Shown: positions 10,001 to 17,843 of the stretch, one piece after another
How the letters are laid out: each line of letters opens with the position of its first letter
Position numbering within the stretch: position 1 is the first letter of the stretch
Assembly: GCF_003990335.1 (NCBI RefSeq)
Contig: NZ_CP034683.1
Location: 2,060,501 to 2,124,500, forward strand
From: Rheinheimera mangrovi
GTDB taxonomy: Bacteria > Pseudomonadota > Gammaproteobacteria > Enterobacterales > Alteromonadaceae
Direction of reading: 5' to 3'
Length of the DNA: 64,000 nt
The notes under the pieces: generated by a model
Seen by the model: only the letters and a program-made list of their open reading frames with translations
Databases searched by the model: none
What the model was told of the DNA's origin: nothing
Position numbers and translations under genes: made by a program

Positions 10001-10073
10001 AGGTCAATAGCAATGCAAAGGCCGCCCAAAAACGCAGCGTAAGTTCAGAAGTGGTGTAACGCCTTACCTGCAC
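6993..10073 (-). CDS. Membrane PAS-GGDEF-EAL cyclic-di-GMP signalling protein
   Basis: A 1026-residue inner-membrane protein for synthesis and/or breakdown of cyclic di-GMP. Two membrane helices (about 13-34 and 217-240) enclose a periplasmic sensor of about 180 residues. Two PAS domains follow (about 310-430 and 435-555), then GGDEF (motif intact at 636-640 in ARIGGDEFVVL) and EAL (EALIRW from residue 765, with NISAYHL, ETSALND, DDFGTGYSS and VAEGVETTEH all present). Both active sites look complete, so either activity is possible. The last 40 residues are a Gly/Ala-rich tail. Translation starts at a GTG at 10073 preceded by a strong AGGAG five bases upstream. Confidence 0.93.
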   Translation of the reverse strand: MQVRRYTTSELTLRFWAAFALLLTFSAIFIAYVYAEKRIDTANDQRVYSLKVIGELRQSSDDLTRMVRSYIATGEHRYKNHFNEIIAIRNGQAARPINYHQVYWDLVDEENNRPRPAGARIALLDLMKASGFTTAEMAALRDAKVQSDVLAVKEQKAMQLLERPETDPAQKAENKQQALLAVFDQSYHNAKIAIMQPIATVYSLVDQRTADEVENAMFYALVMRILFILSGLLLFYSLWDIKRVHNSILGASVGLLYEQIKAMGRGEVLQSTELRKAKPGSIMSWLGATQLRLNSSIQERQSLIHTLQQKEQYQRTLIDSIPFVVWLKDIHGRYLEVNQKFAEQFQHRDTSLLVGKTDAELFDAQSALSHVVHDKQVLACGQPQVIQSQHKVDTQTRWFETYKAPVLVDGEYVGTVGLSRDITLEHTADNKLRLSASVFTHAREGIMITDPLGVMIDVNQAFTEITGYSAKQAIGCTPRLLQSEHQDELTFSSMWQNLQQQGFWSGELWSRKASGEDYFQSLTLSAVLDDKGQVQHYVGLFSDITNQYQQQQHLEKIALYDAMTGLPNRSALTQQLQLLLKKSTAEQMLAVAYLDLDGFKEINDRHGHETGDQFLIALSERLQTQLSDAELLARIGGDEFVVLLPQLVDKKAGLAKIQQLLDVVAKPVKIDEWMLSVSASIGLTFYPQTDATEAEQLIRQADHAMYQAKQDGKNRCHLFDTDYARSLRGHQETIVEIRQGLVQKQFRLFYQPKVNMHTGEVVGAEALIRWLHPQKGMVAPGLFLPAIEQHSLGVELGYWVIEEALRQLAEWQRQGMTIPVSVNISAYHLQQLDFVNRLQLLLHFYSDVPASLLQLEILETSALNDLTHVQAVMQACIRSGVSFALDDFGTGYSSLTYLKRLPATVLKIDQSFVRDMLVDPDDLAILKGIIVLANEFKREIVAEGVETTEHGEMLLQLGCTFAQGYGIARPMPAEQFMPWKKAWMPPDVWATASVGGGAKGSGAKAFGEHNSGANKTLTTDPQHRAI

Positions 10074-10321
10074 AAAAACTCCTGCTCTTTATGCTATTCA
10101 ACCCGAGAATAGGAGAGTTGAAAATACCTGTTTACTTTGACTCAATAGTTATTGAGCCGGATAACGAAAGCAAGCTGTTGAGTTCAGTTTTTGCAGTTTT
10201 ATTTATGGAAATTTAGATAAAACATTCAAATATTGCTAACACTTTGTTTTTTCAGTGAACCTCTATTAGTCTTAGCTGGTCAATACGTTCAATACACTGA
10301 ATTAAAACAGGTGGTTGTGTG

Positions 10322-11383
10322 ATGGATAAGTACCAGACTTTTTATCAACCGAATCCAGAAATTCTGGAATTAGTGCAACGGATTGAGCAACAACTGTCGC
10401 AATGGTCAGTTCTGGTTGCCTCTTTGTCGTCTCAGCAACGTCTGGTGCTGCAACACCGGGCTTTGCATGCCAGCCTGGCTTTGGATCACAACTCTCTGTC
10501 TTTAGTGCAATTACAGGAGCTTGCGGCGGGTAAACGAGTGGTCGCTCTGGTACATGATATACAGCAGGCAAATAATGCATTGACCTTGTATCAACAATTG
10601 GCAAGTCTGGACCCTTATCAAAGTGCTGATTTGCAGCGAGCTCATGCCGCCTTTATGTCCTCCGTTGTATCGGATGCGGGCCAGTACAGGTTGCAGGGAG
10701 CTGGTGTTTACGAAGGGCATAAATTAGTCCATATGCCACCGCCGCCGGGAAACGTCAGTGCATTAGTAGATTCACTCTGCCATAAATTGCAGCACGAACC
10801 CATCCATCCTTTATTGGCGTCCTGCCTGATGCATTATCAATTGGCCTTTATTCATCCATTCAGTGATGGCAATGGCCGTTTATGCCGGTTGTGGCAGCAA
10901 TTGATATTAGCTTCATGGCAAAGCACTTTTGCGTTTCTGCCTTTTACCGCAGTGCTCAAAGACAAAGCCCGCGATTACTATAAGACACTGAGGCAGTCTG
11001 TGCCCAAGTATGACGCAACTGCGTTTATATTGTTTATGTTGCGCTCTATACAAGAGTGTCTGAGCGTCGAAACCGCTCAGTTTGACCACGGTGAACTCAG
11101 TCAGGTTGCGGTATTACCAGACCAGCCTTTGGTTGACCTCGCACAATTTGTGCAGTTAAAAGCACAAAAAGTGAAAAATAAAACCTCTGGACCTTGGTAC
11201 AAAACCGAAGATCAGATCTTAAAAAAGCTCAAAAAAGACAACAGACTCAGCGCCAAAACTCTGGCTGATGAACTGGGATTGAGCTCAAGAGCGATAGAAA
11301 AACAACTGGCTAAACTTAAAGCCGAAGGCAAGTTGCTTCGAACCGGACCAGCAAAAGGCGGGCGCTGGCAGGTTGTTGCCTGA
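10322..11383 (+). CDS. Fic-domain protein with C-terminal winged helix
   Basis: A 353-residue Fic-family enzyme. Fic proteins transfer AMP (or another nucleotide part) to hydroxyl side chains of target proteins. The active loop IHPFSDGNGRLCRLW near residues 177-191 keeps the catalytic His, the Asp-Gly-Asn-Gly-Arg core and the second Arg. At the usual place of the inhibitory motif (S/T)xxxE(G/N), just before the LxLxQ helix, the sequence reads SLALDHNS, so the inhibitory Glu is an Asp. The C-terminal 60 residues form a winged-helix DNA-binding domain (ILKKLKKDNRLSAKTLADEL). The ATG at 10322 follows AGGTGG; the GTG at 10319 is too close to it. No antitoxin is adjacent. Confidence 0.9.
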   Translation: MDKYQTFYQPNPEILELVQRIEQQLSQWSVLVASLSSQQRLVLQHRALHASLALDHNSLSLVQLQELAAGKRVVALVHDIQQANNALTLYQQLASLDPYQSADLQRAHAAFMSSVVSDAGQYRLQGAGVYEGHKLVHMPPPPGNVSALVDSLCHKLQHEPIHPLLASCLMHYQLAFIHPFSDGNGRLCRLWQQLILASWQSTFAFLPFTAVLKDKARDYYKTLRQSVPKYDATAFILFMLRSIQECLSVETAQFDHGELSQVAVLPDQPLVDLAQFVQLKAQKVKNKTSGPWYKTEDQILKKLKKDNRLSAKTLADELGLSSRAIEKQLAKLKAEGKLLRTGPAKGGRWQVVA

Positions 11384-11405
11384 GCGCATAAGCGCTGAAT
11401 TTTTG
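11383..11405 (+). terminator. Possible weak terminator after the Fic gene
   Basis: Short stem AGCGC/GCGCT with an ATAA loop overlaps the stop codon region, followed by GAATTTTTG. The stem has only 5 bp. Confidence 0.4.
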
Positions 11406-11513
11406 CTGAGCTTCAGCCATTGACAGCATTTTTTATACTTTTGGTCGGTTTTGTCATCTGACTGCAAGCGGGGCTCAGTACACTGGCTTTTTTTGTCTGA
11501 ACAGGATGCTCTG

Positions 11514-12764
11514 GTGCGTAGTTTTTTTCTGGTTTTGTTTTGTCTGATATTTAGTCTGGAGCTTCACAGTGCGCCATCAAAGTCGCAGCAACAGGCACAG
11601 AGCCTGTTACTGATATCGATTGACGGTTTTGCTCAACACTATATGCAGCGCTATAAAGCGCCCACTTTAAATCGACTTGCACAAGGTGGTGTAGCAGCCG
11701 TAAGTATGCAGCCGGCATTTCCTACCAAAACCTTTCCCAACCATTACAGCATTGCCACAGGTTTGTATCCGGCTAATCATGGCATAGTTGAAAACAACAT
11801 CTACGATGCGGATTTTGATGCTGTATTTCGCATGAGCAAACCGGAGGAAGTGACCAACGGCCGCTGGTGGTTAGGTGAGCCTGTTTGGGTTACAGCTGAG
11901 AAGCAGGGTGTTAAAACCGGCACCTATTTTTTTCCGGGATCAGAAGCTGCAATTAAAGGTGTACGGCCAGGCCTGTGGCAAGCCTATGACGGATCGGTCA
12001 GCAATGTCGACAGAGTAAAGTCGGTACTGGCCTGGCTGGATTTGCCTGTAGAAAAACGCCCACAATTACTCACTTTGTATTTCAGTGCTGTGGATGATGC
12101 GGGTCATGCTTATGGTCCGGATTCTGTACAAGTAGCTGAAGCTATTGCGCAAGTAGATCAGGCGCTGTCTGTTCTGGTCGCCGGGCTGGAGCAACGAGGG
12201 CTACTTAACAGTATTAATCTATTACTGGTGTCCGATCATGGGATGGTTAAAGTACCTCAGCAGCAGGTGATTACACTGGACCAGTTGTTTGACGAAAAGA
12301 AGGCCGCTTTGGTGTTGTGGACCCCTGAGATAGTCTCTATTTTCCCTAAAGCCGGTGAATTGGAGCCGATTTATCAACAGCTCAAAACCTCCTTGCCATC
12401 TCAAGCCACTGTCTATAAAAAGTCGGAGTTACCAGAACGCTGGCACTACCAGAACAGCAAACGTATAGCCCCTTTGCTGGTGGTGCCTGAACCTGGCTGG
12501 CGCTTAATGCAAAAACATAAACAGCAAGAGTGGCTGAAAAAAACTGGACTAAATGCTGTCACAGGCAGCCATGGCTATGACAACAATACTCCGGCTATGC
12601 AGGCTATTTTTGTCGGGCACGGCCCGGCCTTTGCGCCAGGCAGTCAGATCCCTGCCTTTGCCAATGTTGAATTGTATAACCTGATGTGCCGGATTTTAGG
12701 CATCGAGCCTGCTCCTAATGATGGCAATCCGGATTGGGTGAACTCGGTTTATCAGGCAAATTAA
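11514..12764 (+). CDS. Exported NPP-type nucleotide pyrophosphatase/phosphodiesterase
   Basis: A 416-residue member of the alkaline-phosphatase superfamily, nucleotide pyrophosphatase/phosphodiesterase type. The GTG start at 11514 has an AGGAT site 7 bases upstream and yields a signal peptide ending LHSA-PS; an in-frame TTG at 11451 lacks this logic. Metal and active-site residues can be read: Asp37 in SIDGF, the nucleophile Thr in FPTKTFPNHY, Asp and His in SAVDDAGHAYG, the VSDHGM motif and GSHGYDN near the end. It likely hydrolyses phosphodiester or pyrophosphate bonds of nucleotides or lipids in the periplasm. The gene overlaps the end of the convergent GNAT gene by 4 bp. Confidence 0.88.
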   Translation: MRSFFLVLFCLIFSLELHSAPSKSQQQAQSLLLISIDGFAQHYMQRYKAPTLNRLAQGGVAAVSMQPAFPTKTFPNHYSIATGLYPANHGIVENNIYDADFDAVFRMSKPEEVTNGRWWLGEPVWVTAEKQGVKTGTYFFPGSEAAIKGVRPGLWQAYDGSVSNVDRVKSVLAWLDLPVEKRPQLLTLYFSAVDDAGHAYGPDSVQVAEAIAQVDQALSVLVAGLEQRGLLNSINLLLVSDHGMVKVPQQQVITLDQLFDEKKAALVLWTPEIVSIFPKAGELEPIYQQLKTSLPSQATVYKKSELPERWHYQNSKRIAPLLVVPEPGWRLMQKHKQQEWLKKTGLNAVTGSHGYDNNTPAMQAIFVGHGPAFAPGSQIPAFANVELYNLMCRILGIEPAPNDGNPDWVNSVYQAN

Positions 12765-13165
12765 AGCTGCTTTGTCATAAAATGCTTGCAGCCGGTGAAA
12801 GGGTAGTTTGGCTGAGTCCACTCTACCCGGTAACCATGCAGCTGATAAAAAGGCCTGGCCTGAAAATCCAGGGTGTCGAGGATCACAAAGCTGCAACCAC
12901 GCTCTTTTGCTATACGCTCTGCTTCAGCCAACAACTTCGATCCTACTCCTTTTCCTCGCACGCTTTCGTCTAACCACAAGGATTCCAGGTAGAACCAATG
13001 ACCAAAAGTTCGTCCTGCCAAAGCAGCAAGCAGCTCGCCACTTTCATTCTCAAGTTTTAACCCCAGTTGCTGCCGCTTTGATACATCCCAGTGCAAGGCA
13101 TTAAATTCTGCAATTTTTTGTTTTGCTAATTCGGCAAATTCTTGGGTATGGATAGGGGTAAACAT
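12761..13165 (-). CDS. GNAT-family N-acetyltransferase
   Basis: A 134-residue single-domain acetyltransferase of the GNAT fold. The acetyl-CoA-binding loop is RGKGVGSKLL near residues 70-79, preceded by the strand FYLESLWLDESV and followed by the helix AEAERIAKERGC and strand FVILDTLDFQARPFYQLHGY typical of the family. The substrate is not known; small proteins of this pattern often acetylate amines or antibiotics. The ATG at 13165 has a GGAG site 6 bases upstream. It stands alone and converges on the NPP gene. Confidence 0.85.
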   Translation of the reverse strand: MFTPIHTQEFAELAKQKIAEFNALHWDVSKRQQLGLKLENESGELLAALAGRTFGHWFYLESLWLDESVRGKGVGSKLLAEAERIAKERGCSFVILDTLDFQARPFYQLHGYRVEWTQPNYPFTGCKHFMTKQL

Positions 13166-13306
13166 AAAAGCTCCGGTGCTTTGGATAGTGAGGCAGAATA
13201 TATCACTGAAATCAGTGTTATATGAGCCACCTCCGCTGCTTTTGGGCCTGCCATGGCCTCAGGCGTTTAAAATAACAGCAAACAGGCCAGCTTTTAAAAA
13301 AAGTAC

Positions 13307-13335
13307 TTGCAAGCAAAGCATCGGCTGCATAACAT
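13307..13335 (+). promoter_or_regulatory. Promoter of the tRNA-Val gene
   Basis: TTGCAA (13307-13312) and TAACAT (13330-13335) are separated by 17 bp, followed by a GC-rich stretch (GCGCCCG) at the expected start point. A GC-rich discriminator is typical of stringently controlled stable-RNA promoters. The tRNA begins 42 bp downstream. Confidence 0.6.
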
Positions 13336-13377
13336 AGCGCCCGTTGTCGCAGCAAAGTGATAACAACTTCTCAAAAT

Positions 13378-13454
13378 GCGTCCTTAGCTCAGTTGGTTAG
13401 AGCACCACCTTGACATGGTGGGGGTCGGTGGTTCGAATCCACTAGGACGCACCA
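13378..13454 (+). tRNA. tRNA-Val(GAC)
   Basis: A 77-nt tRNA gene with encoded CCA. The acceptor arms GCGTCCT and AGGACGC pair fully, the D-arm is GCTC/GAGC, the anticodon stem CCACC/GGTGG encloses TTGACAT (anticodon GAC, valine), and the T-arm GGTGG-TTCGAAT-CCACT has one mismatched or weak pair. It is intact. Its 3' half from the anticodon stem onward is duplicated at 35942, which marks it as the likely integration site of a 22.5-kb island. Confidence 0.96.
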
Positions 13455-13564
13455 AATCTTCCTCTGTCGAAACCCTTGTAAAATAAAACTTTATTCTCAA
13501 AAAAACCAATAAAGATACCCCAAATAAAAACTTTAAATTCGTTCGTTTTTTTCGTCTTTGACCA
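13409..13564 (+). repeat. Left copy of 156-bp direct repeat (attL-like)
   Basis: This stretch comprises the last 46 nt of tRNA-Val, from the last base of the 5' anticodon stem, and 110 nt of AT-rich downstream DNA. It recurs at 35942-36097 with a single substitution (T13425 is G35958) and no gap. A direct repeat that starts at an anticodon loop is the classic footprint of tyrosine-recombinase integration into a tRNA gene. Two copies with the same flank could also come from another duplication event. Confidence 0.85.
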
Positions 13565-13604
13565 AACGGTGACCAAACGGTGACCAAACGGTGACCAAAC
13601 GGTG
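13561..13604 (+). repeat. Four tandem copies of an 11-bp repeat
   Basis: ACCAAACGGTG occurs four times head to tail, followed by ACCACG. Each junction forms the near-palindromic heptamer GGTGACC at 13568, 13579, 13590 and 13601, an 11-bp period that is about one helical turn. The array starts inside the left direct repeat and is absent from the right copy, where the sequence reads ACCATACGTGACC. Confidence 0.9.
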
Positions 13605-14078
13605 ACCACGACTTTAAAAAAATCTCCTGACTATTATCTTTTTTTGACCCCTATACCTTTTTCCTTAAAAAGGTATATGTCATTTCGGTGACCAAAAAAA
13701 CAGGATAAACGTCATTTTGATATCTGTAAGCTATTGATTTTATTGAGTTACCATTAATGGGTAAAATTGCTGTGGTCACCGAAAAAATTGGGATAAACGT
13801 CAAAAGTGGTTGTCTATTGAACGATTTGTGTGTTTTAGGAACGGTCAGGACTGTTCTGGATGACATTGAAATTACCCAATTACAGCTGTTCTGCCTAATC
13901 AGTTCAAAGGCTTTCCAACACCGTCTTGCCAGGTTGCCCCTCTATTGAATACACTGGAACCAAGCGAGTCGTCAGTATGAACCTTTGTCTTCTGGCAGGA
14001 AGGGATAAAGTGATTTACTGACGGCTTCGTTTGTTTAAATTAAAGTAATTCAAATAGACAAATCAAAACAATCAAAAA
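13605..14078. other. Non-coding DNA inside the left island edge, with hairpin and direct repeats
   Basis: No convincing gene is seen here. It contains a perfect 11-bp hairpin (13652-13662 with 13667-13677, CCTT loop) and two further heptamers, GGTGACC at 13687 and GGTCACC at 13774. Each heptamer is followed after an A-rich stretch by an identical GGATAAACGTCA (13703-13714 and 13791-13802). Such spaced repeats next to an attachment site could be integrase or excisionase arm sites, but this is inference. Confidence 0.55.
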
Positions 14079-14609
14079 CTAATTAACGCTTTCACTAAGT
14101 GGTGTATGGAGGCCTTTGATCATCGCCGTCAATAATTTACCTACAGTTTTAACCTCTTGATGAAGTGAATGATCATCCTGAACCAGCAGCATTTTCAGTT
14201 TATGCTTTCTGGCCCAAGCGATAACTTGTTCAACTGGAACAACCTCATCGTCCCAACCATGCACTACTGCAATATCGTGGGCAACTGGTGTAGGGCTCAA
14301 ATTTGGATAGCCAGTAAGTCCAATAGCTGGCGCCATCAATAAAAGGCCATCTGGTTGAAGTACTTCCGATGCTTGAGAACTAACATAGCCGCCCATACTG
14401 GAACCGACCAAGATTAGTCCTTTATGTGCCGGTAACTCAGTCTTAACTAAAATAGTCACACGTTCAGCAGGATCCTGAGTTTGGGTGTAATCGATACTGA
14501 TGGTGTTGGCACCATCTTTTTCTGCTATTTGCCGCAACTGTAAAATTTTACGACTAGCAGGCCCACTTTCTTTACCGTGGCTAAAAATTACCAGTGGTTT
14601 AAGTTCCAT
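14079..14609 (-). CDS. Small alpha/beta-hydrolase, YqiA/dienelactone-like
   Basis: A 176-residue single-domain alpha/beta hydrolase. The strand LVIFSHGKESGP holds the oxyanion loop, the nucleophile Ser is in LVGSSMGGY (about residue 85), the acid is in GWDDEVVP and the His in DDHSLH near the C-terminus. There is no signal peptide, so it is cytoplasmic. The ATG at 14609 has AGGAA about 10 bases upstream; an upstream TTG at 14630 is less likely. It is the first gene inside the left end of the putative island and points toward the attachment repeat. The substrate is unknown; small esterases of this build act on short acyl esters. Confidence 0.8.
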   Translation of the reverse strand: MELKPLVIFSHGKESGPASRKILQLRQIAEKDGANTISIDYTQTQDPAERVTILVKTELPAHKGLILVGSSMGGYVSSQASEVLQPDGLLLMAPAIGLTGYPNLSPTPVAHDIAVVHGWDDEVVPVEQVIAWARKHKLKMLLVQDDHSLHQEVKTVGKLLTAMIKGLHTPLSESVN

Positions 14610-14767
14610 TAGTTGAAAGTTCCTTAACAAAGCGCTTTTTTAATCTGGCTTAACATTACAGGTAATTGTTTAGCAACCCAAGTGCCGAAACAAGAAAAGT
14701 TCCCAGTTGACAAATGTAAACAATCGCATATTTTGGTTCAGTGGTCTCAGGATGTACAGGAGTAGAG

Positions 14768-15298
14768 ATGCCGACCTTAACTCAGGAACTAAAACGAAGT
14801 AACAGAAAGCTGTTGTCTTCTCTGGATATATACAGCCAACTGAAAGCAATGGCTCGAAACACCAAGGAAAAGTTTGTTGAAGGCGAGTTAGAACATCACT
14901 CAACCACCGCTTTAGTGCATGAAGTCTACCTAAAGCTCAGTCAAAGCAGTACTCAGCTACTGACAGATGATCAGAAAGAACTGCTCAAACAACTTGCTCA
15001 AGCGGTCCGTTCAGTGGTGATTGACCTTCTGAGAAAACAGCGTTCACAAAAGCGAAGCAACGGTGGTTTTGAGCCAGAACCAGAACAAGGGCTGGATGCA
15101 GACACATTACTGAAAATTGACAGTATCATTCAGCACATGGAGCACGAGTTTCCTGAGCAAGCTCAGGCAGCGGTTTTATATCATTTCAATAGTATGAAAG
15201 TACCTCATATCGCATCAGTGCTGAATTTATCTGAACCCACGGTTTACAGCTACCTGAACTTTTTTAAGCGTTATGTGCAGGTCGAATTAGCCCAATAA
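14768..15298 (+). CDS. ECF-type sigma factor (Sigma70_ECF group)
   Basis: A 176-residue sigma factor of the extracytoplasmic-function type found next to Ser/Thr kinases. The segment TTALVHEVYLKL is the signature of region 2 in this subgroup, and VRSVVIDLLRKQRSQKR follows. The C-terminal HTH (region 4) covers AAVLYHFNSMKVPHIASVLNLSEPTVYSYLNF. The ATG at 14768 has AGGAG six bases upstream; a GTG at 14741 is rejected. No anti-sigma factor is visible. The kinase gene 39 bp downstream is a plausible controller. It may direct transcription of the exported-protein genes that follow, which is inference. Confidence 0.87.
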   Translation: MPTLTQELKRSNRKLLSSLDIYSQLKAMARNTKEKFVEGELEHHSTTALVHEVYLKLSQSSTQLLTDDQKELLKQLAQAVRSVVIDLLRKQRSQKRSNGGFEPEPEQGLDADTLLKIDSIIQHMEHEFPEQAQAAVLYHFNSMKVPHIASVLNLSEPTVYSYLNFFKRYVQVELAQ

Positions 15299-15337
15299 AA
15301 CACAGCTCATCACATTCGTAAGGGAATACCAATACTA

Positions 15338-17785
15338 ATGAACTTATACGAAGCCTTCGCAGACGCTATTGCGTTGCCTACAGCCGAACAACAGCAGCAG
15401 TTTCTGGTTATGCTGCATGAACAATCCAAAGAACTCGCACAACAATTGGCGCAGATGCTAAAAGCCGCAGCGGATGCCGGTGAGCATACCCTTGGAGTGA
15501 AACACATCATGGCAAACACTGCTGCGAAGTGGTGTGCTGCTGATTTTTCCGCTCAATTAAGCGGTATGCAGTTAGATGTGTGGCGACTGGATCAACTGCT
15601 GGCGCAAGGTGGTATGAGTGCGGTTTATCTGGCATCCAGACAGGATGGACAGTTTGAACAGCAAGTCGCTATTAAGGTTCTGAATCCGCTGATTTATCCG
15701 GTTTCACCGCAAACCAAAGCCTTTGACGAAGCAGGCTTATGTGCCCGTTTACATCATAAAGCTATCACGACCATCCTGGATGCCGGAGTGGTAAGCTTTA
15801 ACGACGGGCAGGCACATTATATTGTTATGGAGTATGTTGATGGTCAGCCGCTATCAGACTGGTTGACACAAAAAAAGCCAGATATTACTAAGCTGCTGGT
15901 ATTGATTACTGAGTTATGTGATGCGTTGCATTTTGCCCATACGCATCAGGTGATCCATGCCGATTTAAAACCTGCCAATATTCTGGTAGATACTCAGGGC
16001 CATGCCCGCTTAATTGACTTTGGTATTTCGCAACTTCAGCACAATGAACAGGGTACTGATGAGCAGGTGCAGCTTTACGTTAGGGCTTTATCATGTGGAT
16101 TTGCCAGCCCCGAACAAATGAAAGGTGAAGCTTTAAGCACTTTATCTGACCTTTTTAGTTTGGGCAAAGTGCTGGAACACGCCCTTACTGCCATTGCACC
16201 TGAGCTGCCAAAACATAACAAGTTGTACTACCGGGAATTACAGGCCATTATCCACAAAGCGACAGCGATAGAACCGTCTCAGCGTTACTTGTCGATCAGG
16301 GACTTGCAGCAGGATATAACAGCAGTACTGCAAAAAAGACCAGTGACAGCCATAAAATCCTCTGGCTTATACAGGTTGCATAAGTTTGTATTGCGCCAAC
16401 CCTGGTTAACTGCTTTAGCAACAACCTTAGTTACAGCCGCCATTGGATTCGGCCTGACGTTGTGGCAACACAACAAAGTACTGCAACAAGAGCGACAAAT
16501 GGCAGATCAGGTTGCGGATTTTATGGTTGAGGTATTTAAAGCGGCTGATCCTGAATCCTATGACAGCAACCCAATCAGTGCTCAGGATTTGTTGTTAACC
16601 GCCAAAAACAAGCTGCAAACATTAAATGCATCCGAACAAGTGTTGCACAGATTGCAGTTGCAACTGGCGTCAGCACTGCATGGCGTGGGTGAATATAAGC
16701 ATTCCCTCGATTTGCTTGAACAAATACCAAACAGCAGCAGTTTATATGTGAACAAACATCTGCTGACTGTTTCGGTAAAGCTTGACCAAAGTGAGTTAGA
16801 ACCAGCTTTAGCTTTGTTACAGCAATTAAATCCAGAACAACTAAGCGAACATTCGCGTCTGAAGTATTACCTGTATCAGGCCAATATTGCTCACTTCAAC
16901 AGTGAATATCAGCAATCTTTGGACTGGTTAAAGCAAGCAGAGCAAATCGCCCGTCAAATGCCTCAATATTCAGATTTAGTGACTATTAAAAACTATGAAG
17001 TGGCCAATTATATTCAGCTTGGAAATGCAGCGATGCAATTGCAGGCAGCAAAAGAAGCGGAAGTGATCGCCAAAACTCACTTTGGTGAAAGTTCAGGGGA
17101 ACTGATTACAGCGCTGCATAGTTTACAAAACGCTTTAGCTTCCAATGAAGACTATGAAGAATCTGGAGTGGTTCTTGAAAACGTATTGCGGCTTAAAAAA
17201 CAGATTTACCCCAAAGATCATCCCACCATAGCAATGGCTCTGAATGAATTGGGGAGCAATTACGCCAGTCTGGAGCAATATGACAAGGCGGTTGAGCAGC
17301 ATCAGCAGGCTATTCAGATGATCGAAGGGCGTTTTGGCCAGAAACACATTGACTATATTTATGGCAATGCTTATTTGGGAAACGCTTATGGGTTTTTACA
17401 ACAGCATGAACAAGCCATTGCCGCTCATCAATTAAGTTACAGTGCCAGCGAGAAATTTTTGGGACCAGATAATCTGGTTACGCTGAACGCGCTGAATAAT
17501 CTTGGTCGTGCTTTTCATGAAAAAGGAGATCATCAAAAGGCCAAAACGCTAGTAGAAACTGGCCTGGAAATGGCGCGTAAACAGTTTGATGAAGACTCAC
17601 TGCGGTTGGCGTTATTTAAGGCTACTTATGGCAGCATATTGCTGGCACTTAACGATGTAGCCGGAGCACAGCTCAATCTGGAACAAGCGTTGACTGTGAT
17701 GAAAAATACGCTTGGCGAAGCTCATACCCGTTACCAGCGTACTTTTGAGAAATACAAGCAAGCGCAGCAATTGAGTAATGGCTAA
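15338..17785 (+). CDS. Membrane Ser/Thr protein kinase with TPR-like sensor half
   Basis: An 815-residue kinase. After about 75 N-terminal residues comes a PknB-type kinase domain (about 80-345) with VAIKVL, HADLKPAN at 207-214 (an HxD motif with Ala in place of the usual Arg, so non-RD) and DFG in LIDFGIS. One membrane helix lies near 355-375. The C-terminal 430 residues are helical repeats, among them TPR motifs such as AMALNELGSNYASLEQYDKAVEQHQQA, and would lie outside the inner membrane if the kinase is cytoplasmic. It follows the sigma gene and its last 8 bp overlap a possible start of the response-regulator gene. Phosphorylation of the sigma factor or regulator is plausible but not shown. 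Confidence 0.92.
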   Translation: MNLYEAFADAIALPTAEQQQQFLVMLHEQSKELAQQLAQMLKAAADAGEHTLGVKHIMANTAAKWCAADFSAQLSGMQLDVWRLDQLLAQGGMSAVYLASRQDGQFEQQVAIKVLNPLIYPVSPQTKAFDEAGLCARLHHKAITTILDAGVVSFNDGQAHYIVMEYVDGQPLSDWLTQKKPDITKLLVLITELCDALHFAHTHQVIHADLKPANILVDTQGHARLIDFGISQLQHNEQGTDEQVQLYVRALSCGFASPEQMKGEALSTLSDLFSLGKVLEHALTAIAPELPKHNKLYYRELQAIIHKATAIEPSQRYLSIRDLQQDITAVLQKRPVTAIKSSGLYRLHKFVLRQPWLTALATTLVTAAIGFGLTLWQHNKVLQQERQMADQVADFMVEVFKAADPESYDSNPISAQDLLLTAKNKLQTLNASEQVLHRLQLQLASALHGVGEYKHSLDLLEQIPNSSSLYVNKHLLTVSVKLDQSELEPALALLQQLNPEQLSEHSRLKYYLYQANIAHFNSEYQQSLDWLKQAEQIARQMPQYSDLVTIKNYEVANYIQLGNAAMQLQAAKEAEVIAKTHFGESSGELITALHSLQNALASNEDYEESGVVLENVLRLKKQIYPKDHPTIAMALNELGSNYASLEQYDKAVEQHQQAIQMIEGRFGQKHIDYIYGNAYLGNAYGFLQQHEQAIAAHQLSYSASEKFLGPDNLVTLNALNNLGRAFHEKGDHQKAKTLVETGLEMARKQFDEDSLRLALFKATYGSILLALNDVAGAQLNLEQALTVMKNTLGEAHTRYQRTFEKYKQAQQLSNG

Positions 17786-17843
17786 AAATAACGGCCCCAG
17801 CAGTTTGGCCTTTATTAGTAGCAACAACCTAAGAGCAGTTTCA

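Noticed and set aside
13384-13587. Open frame of 67 residues on the minus strand across tRNA-Val
   Set aside because: It is the reverse complement of the tRNA gene and its flank; the protein shows no family pattern.
13561-13604. 11-bp tandem repeats as a CRISPR or plasmid origin
   Set aside because: The copies are contiguous without spacers, only four in number, and no replication-initiator or cas gene is near.
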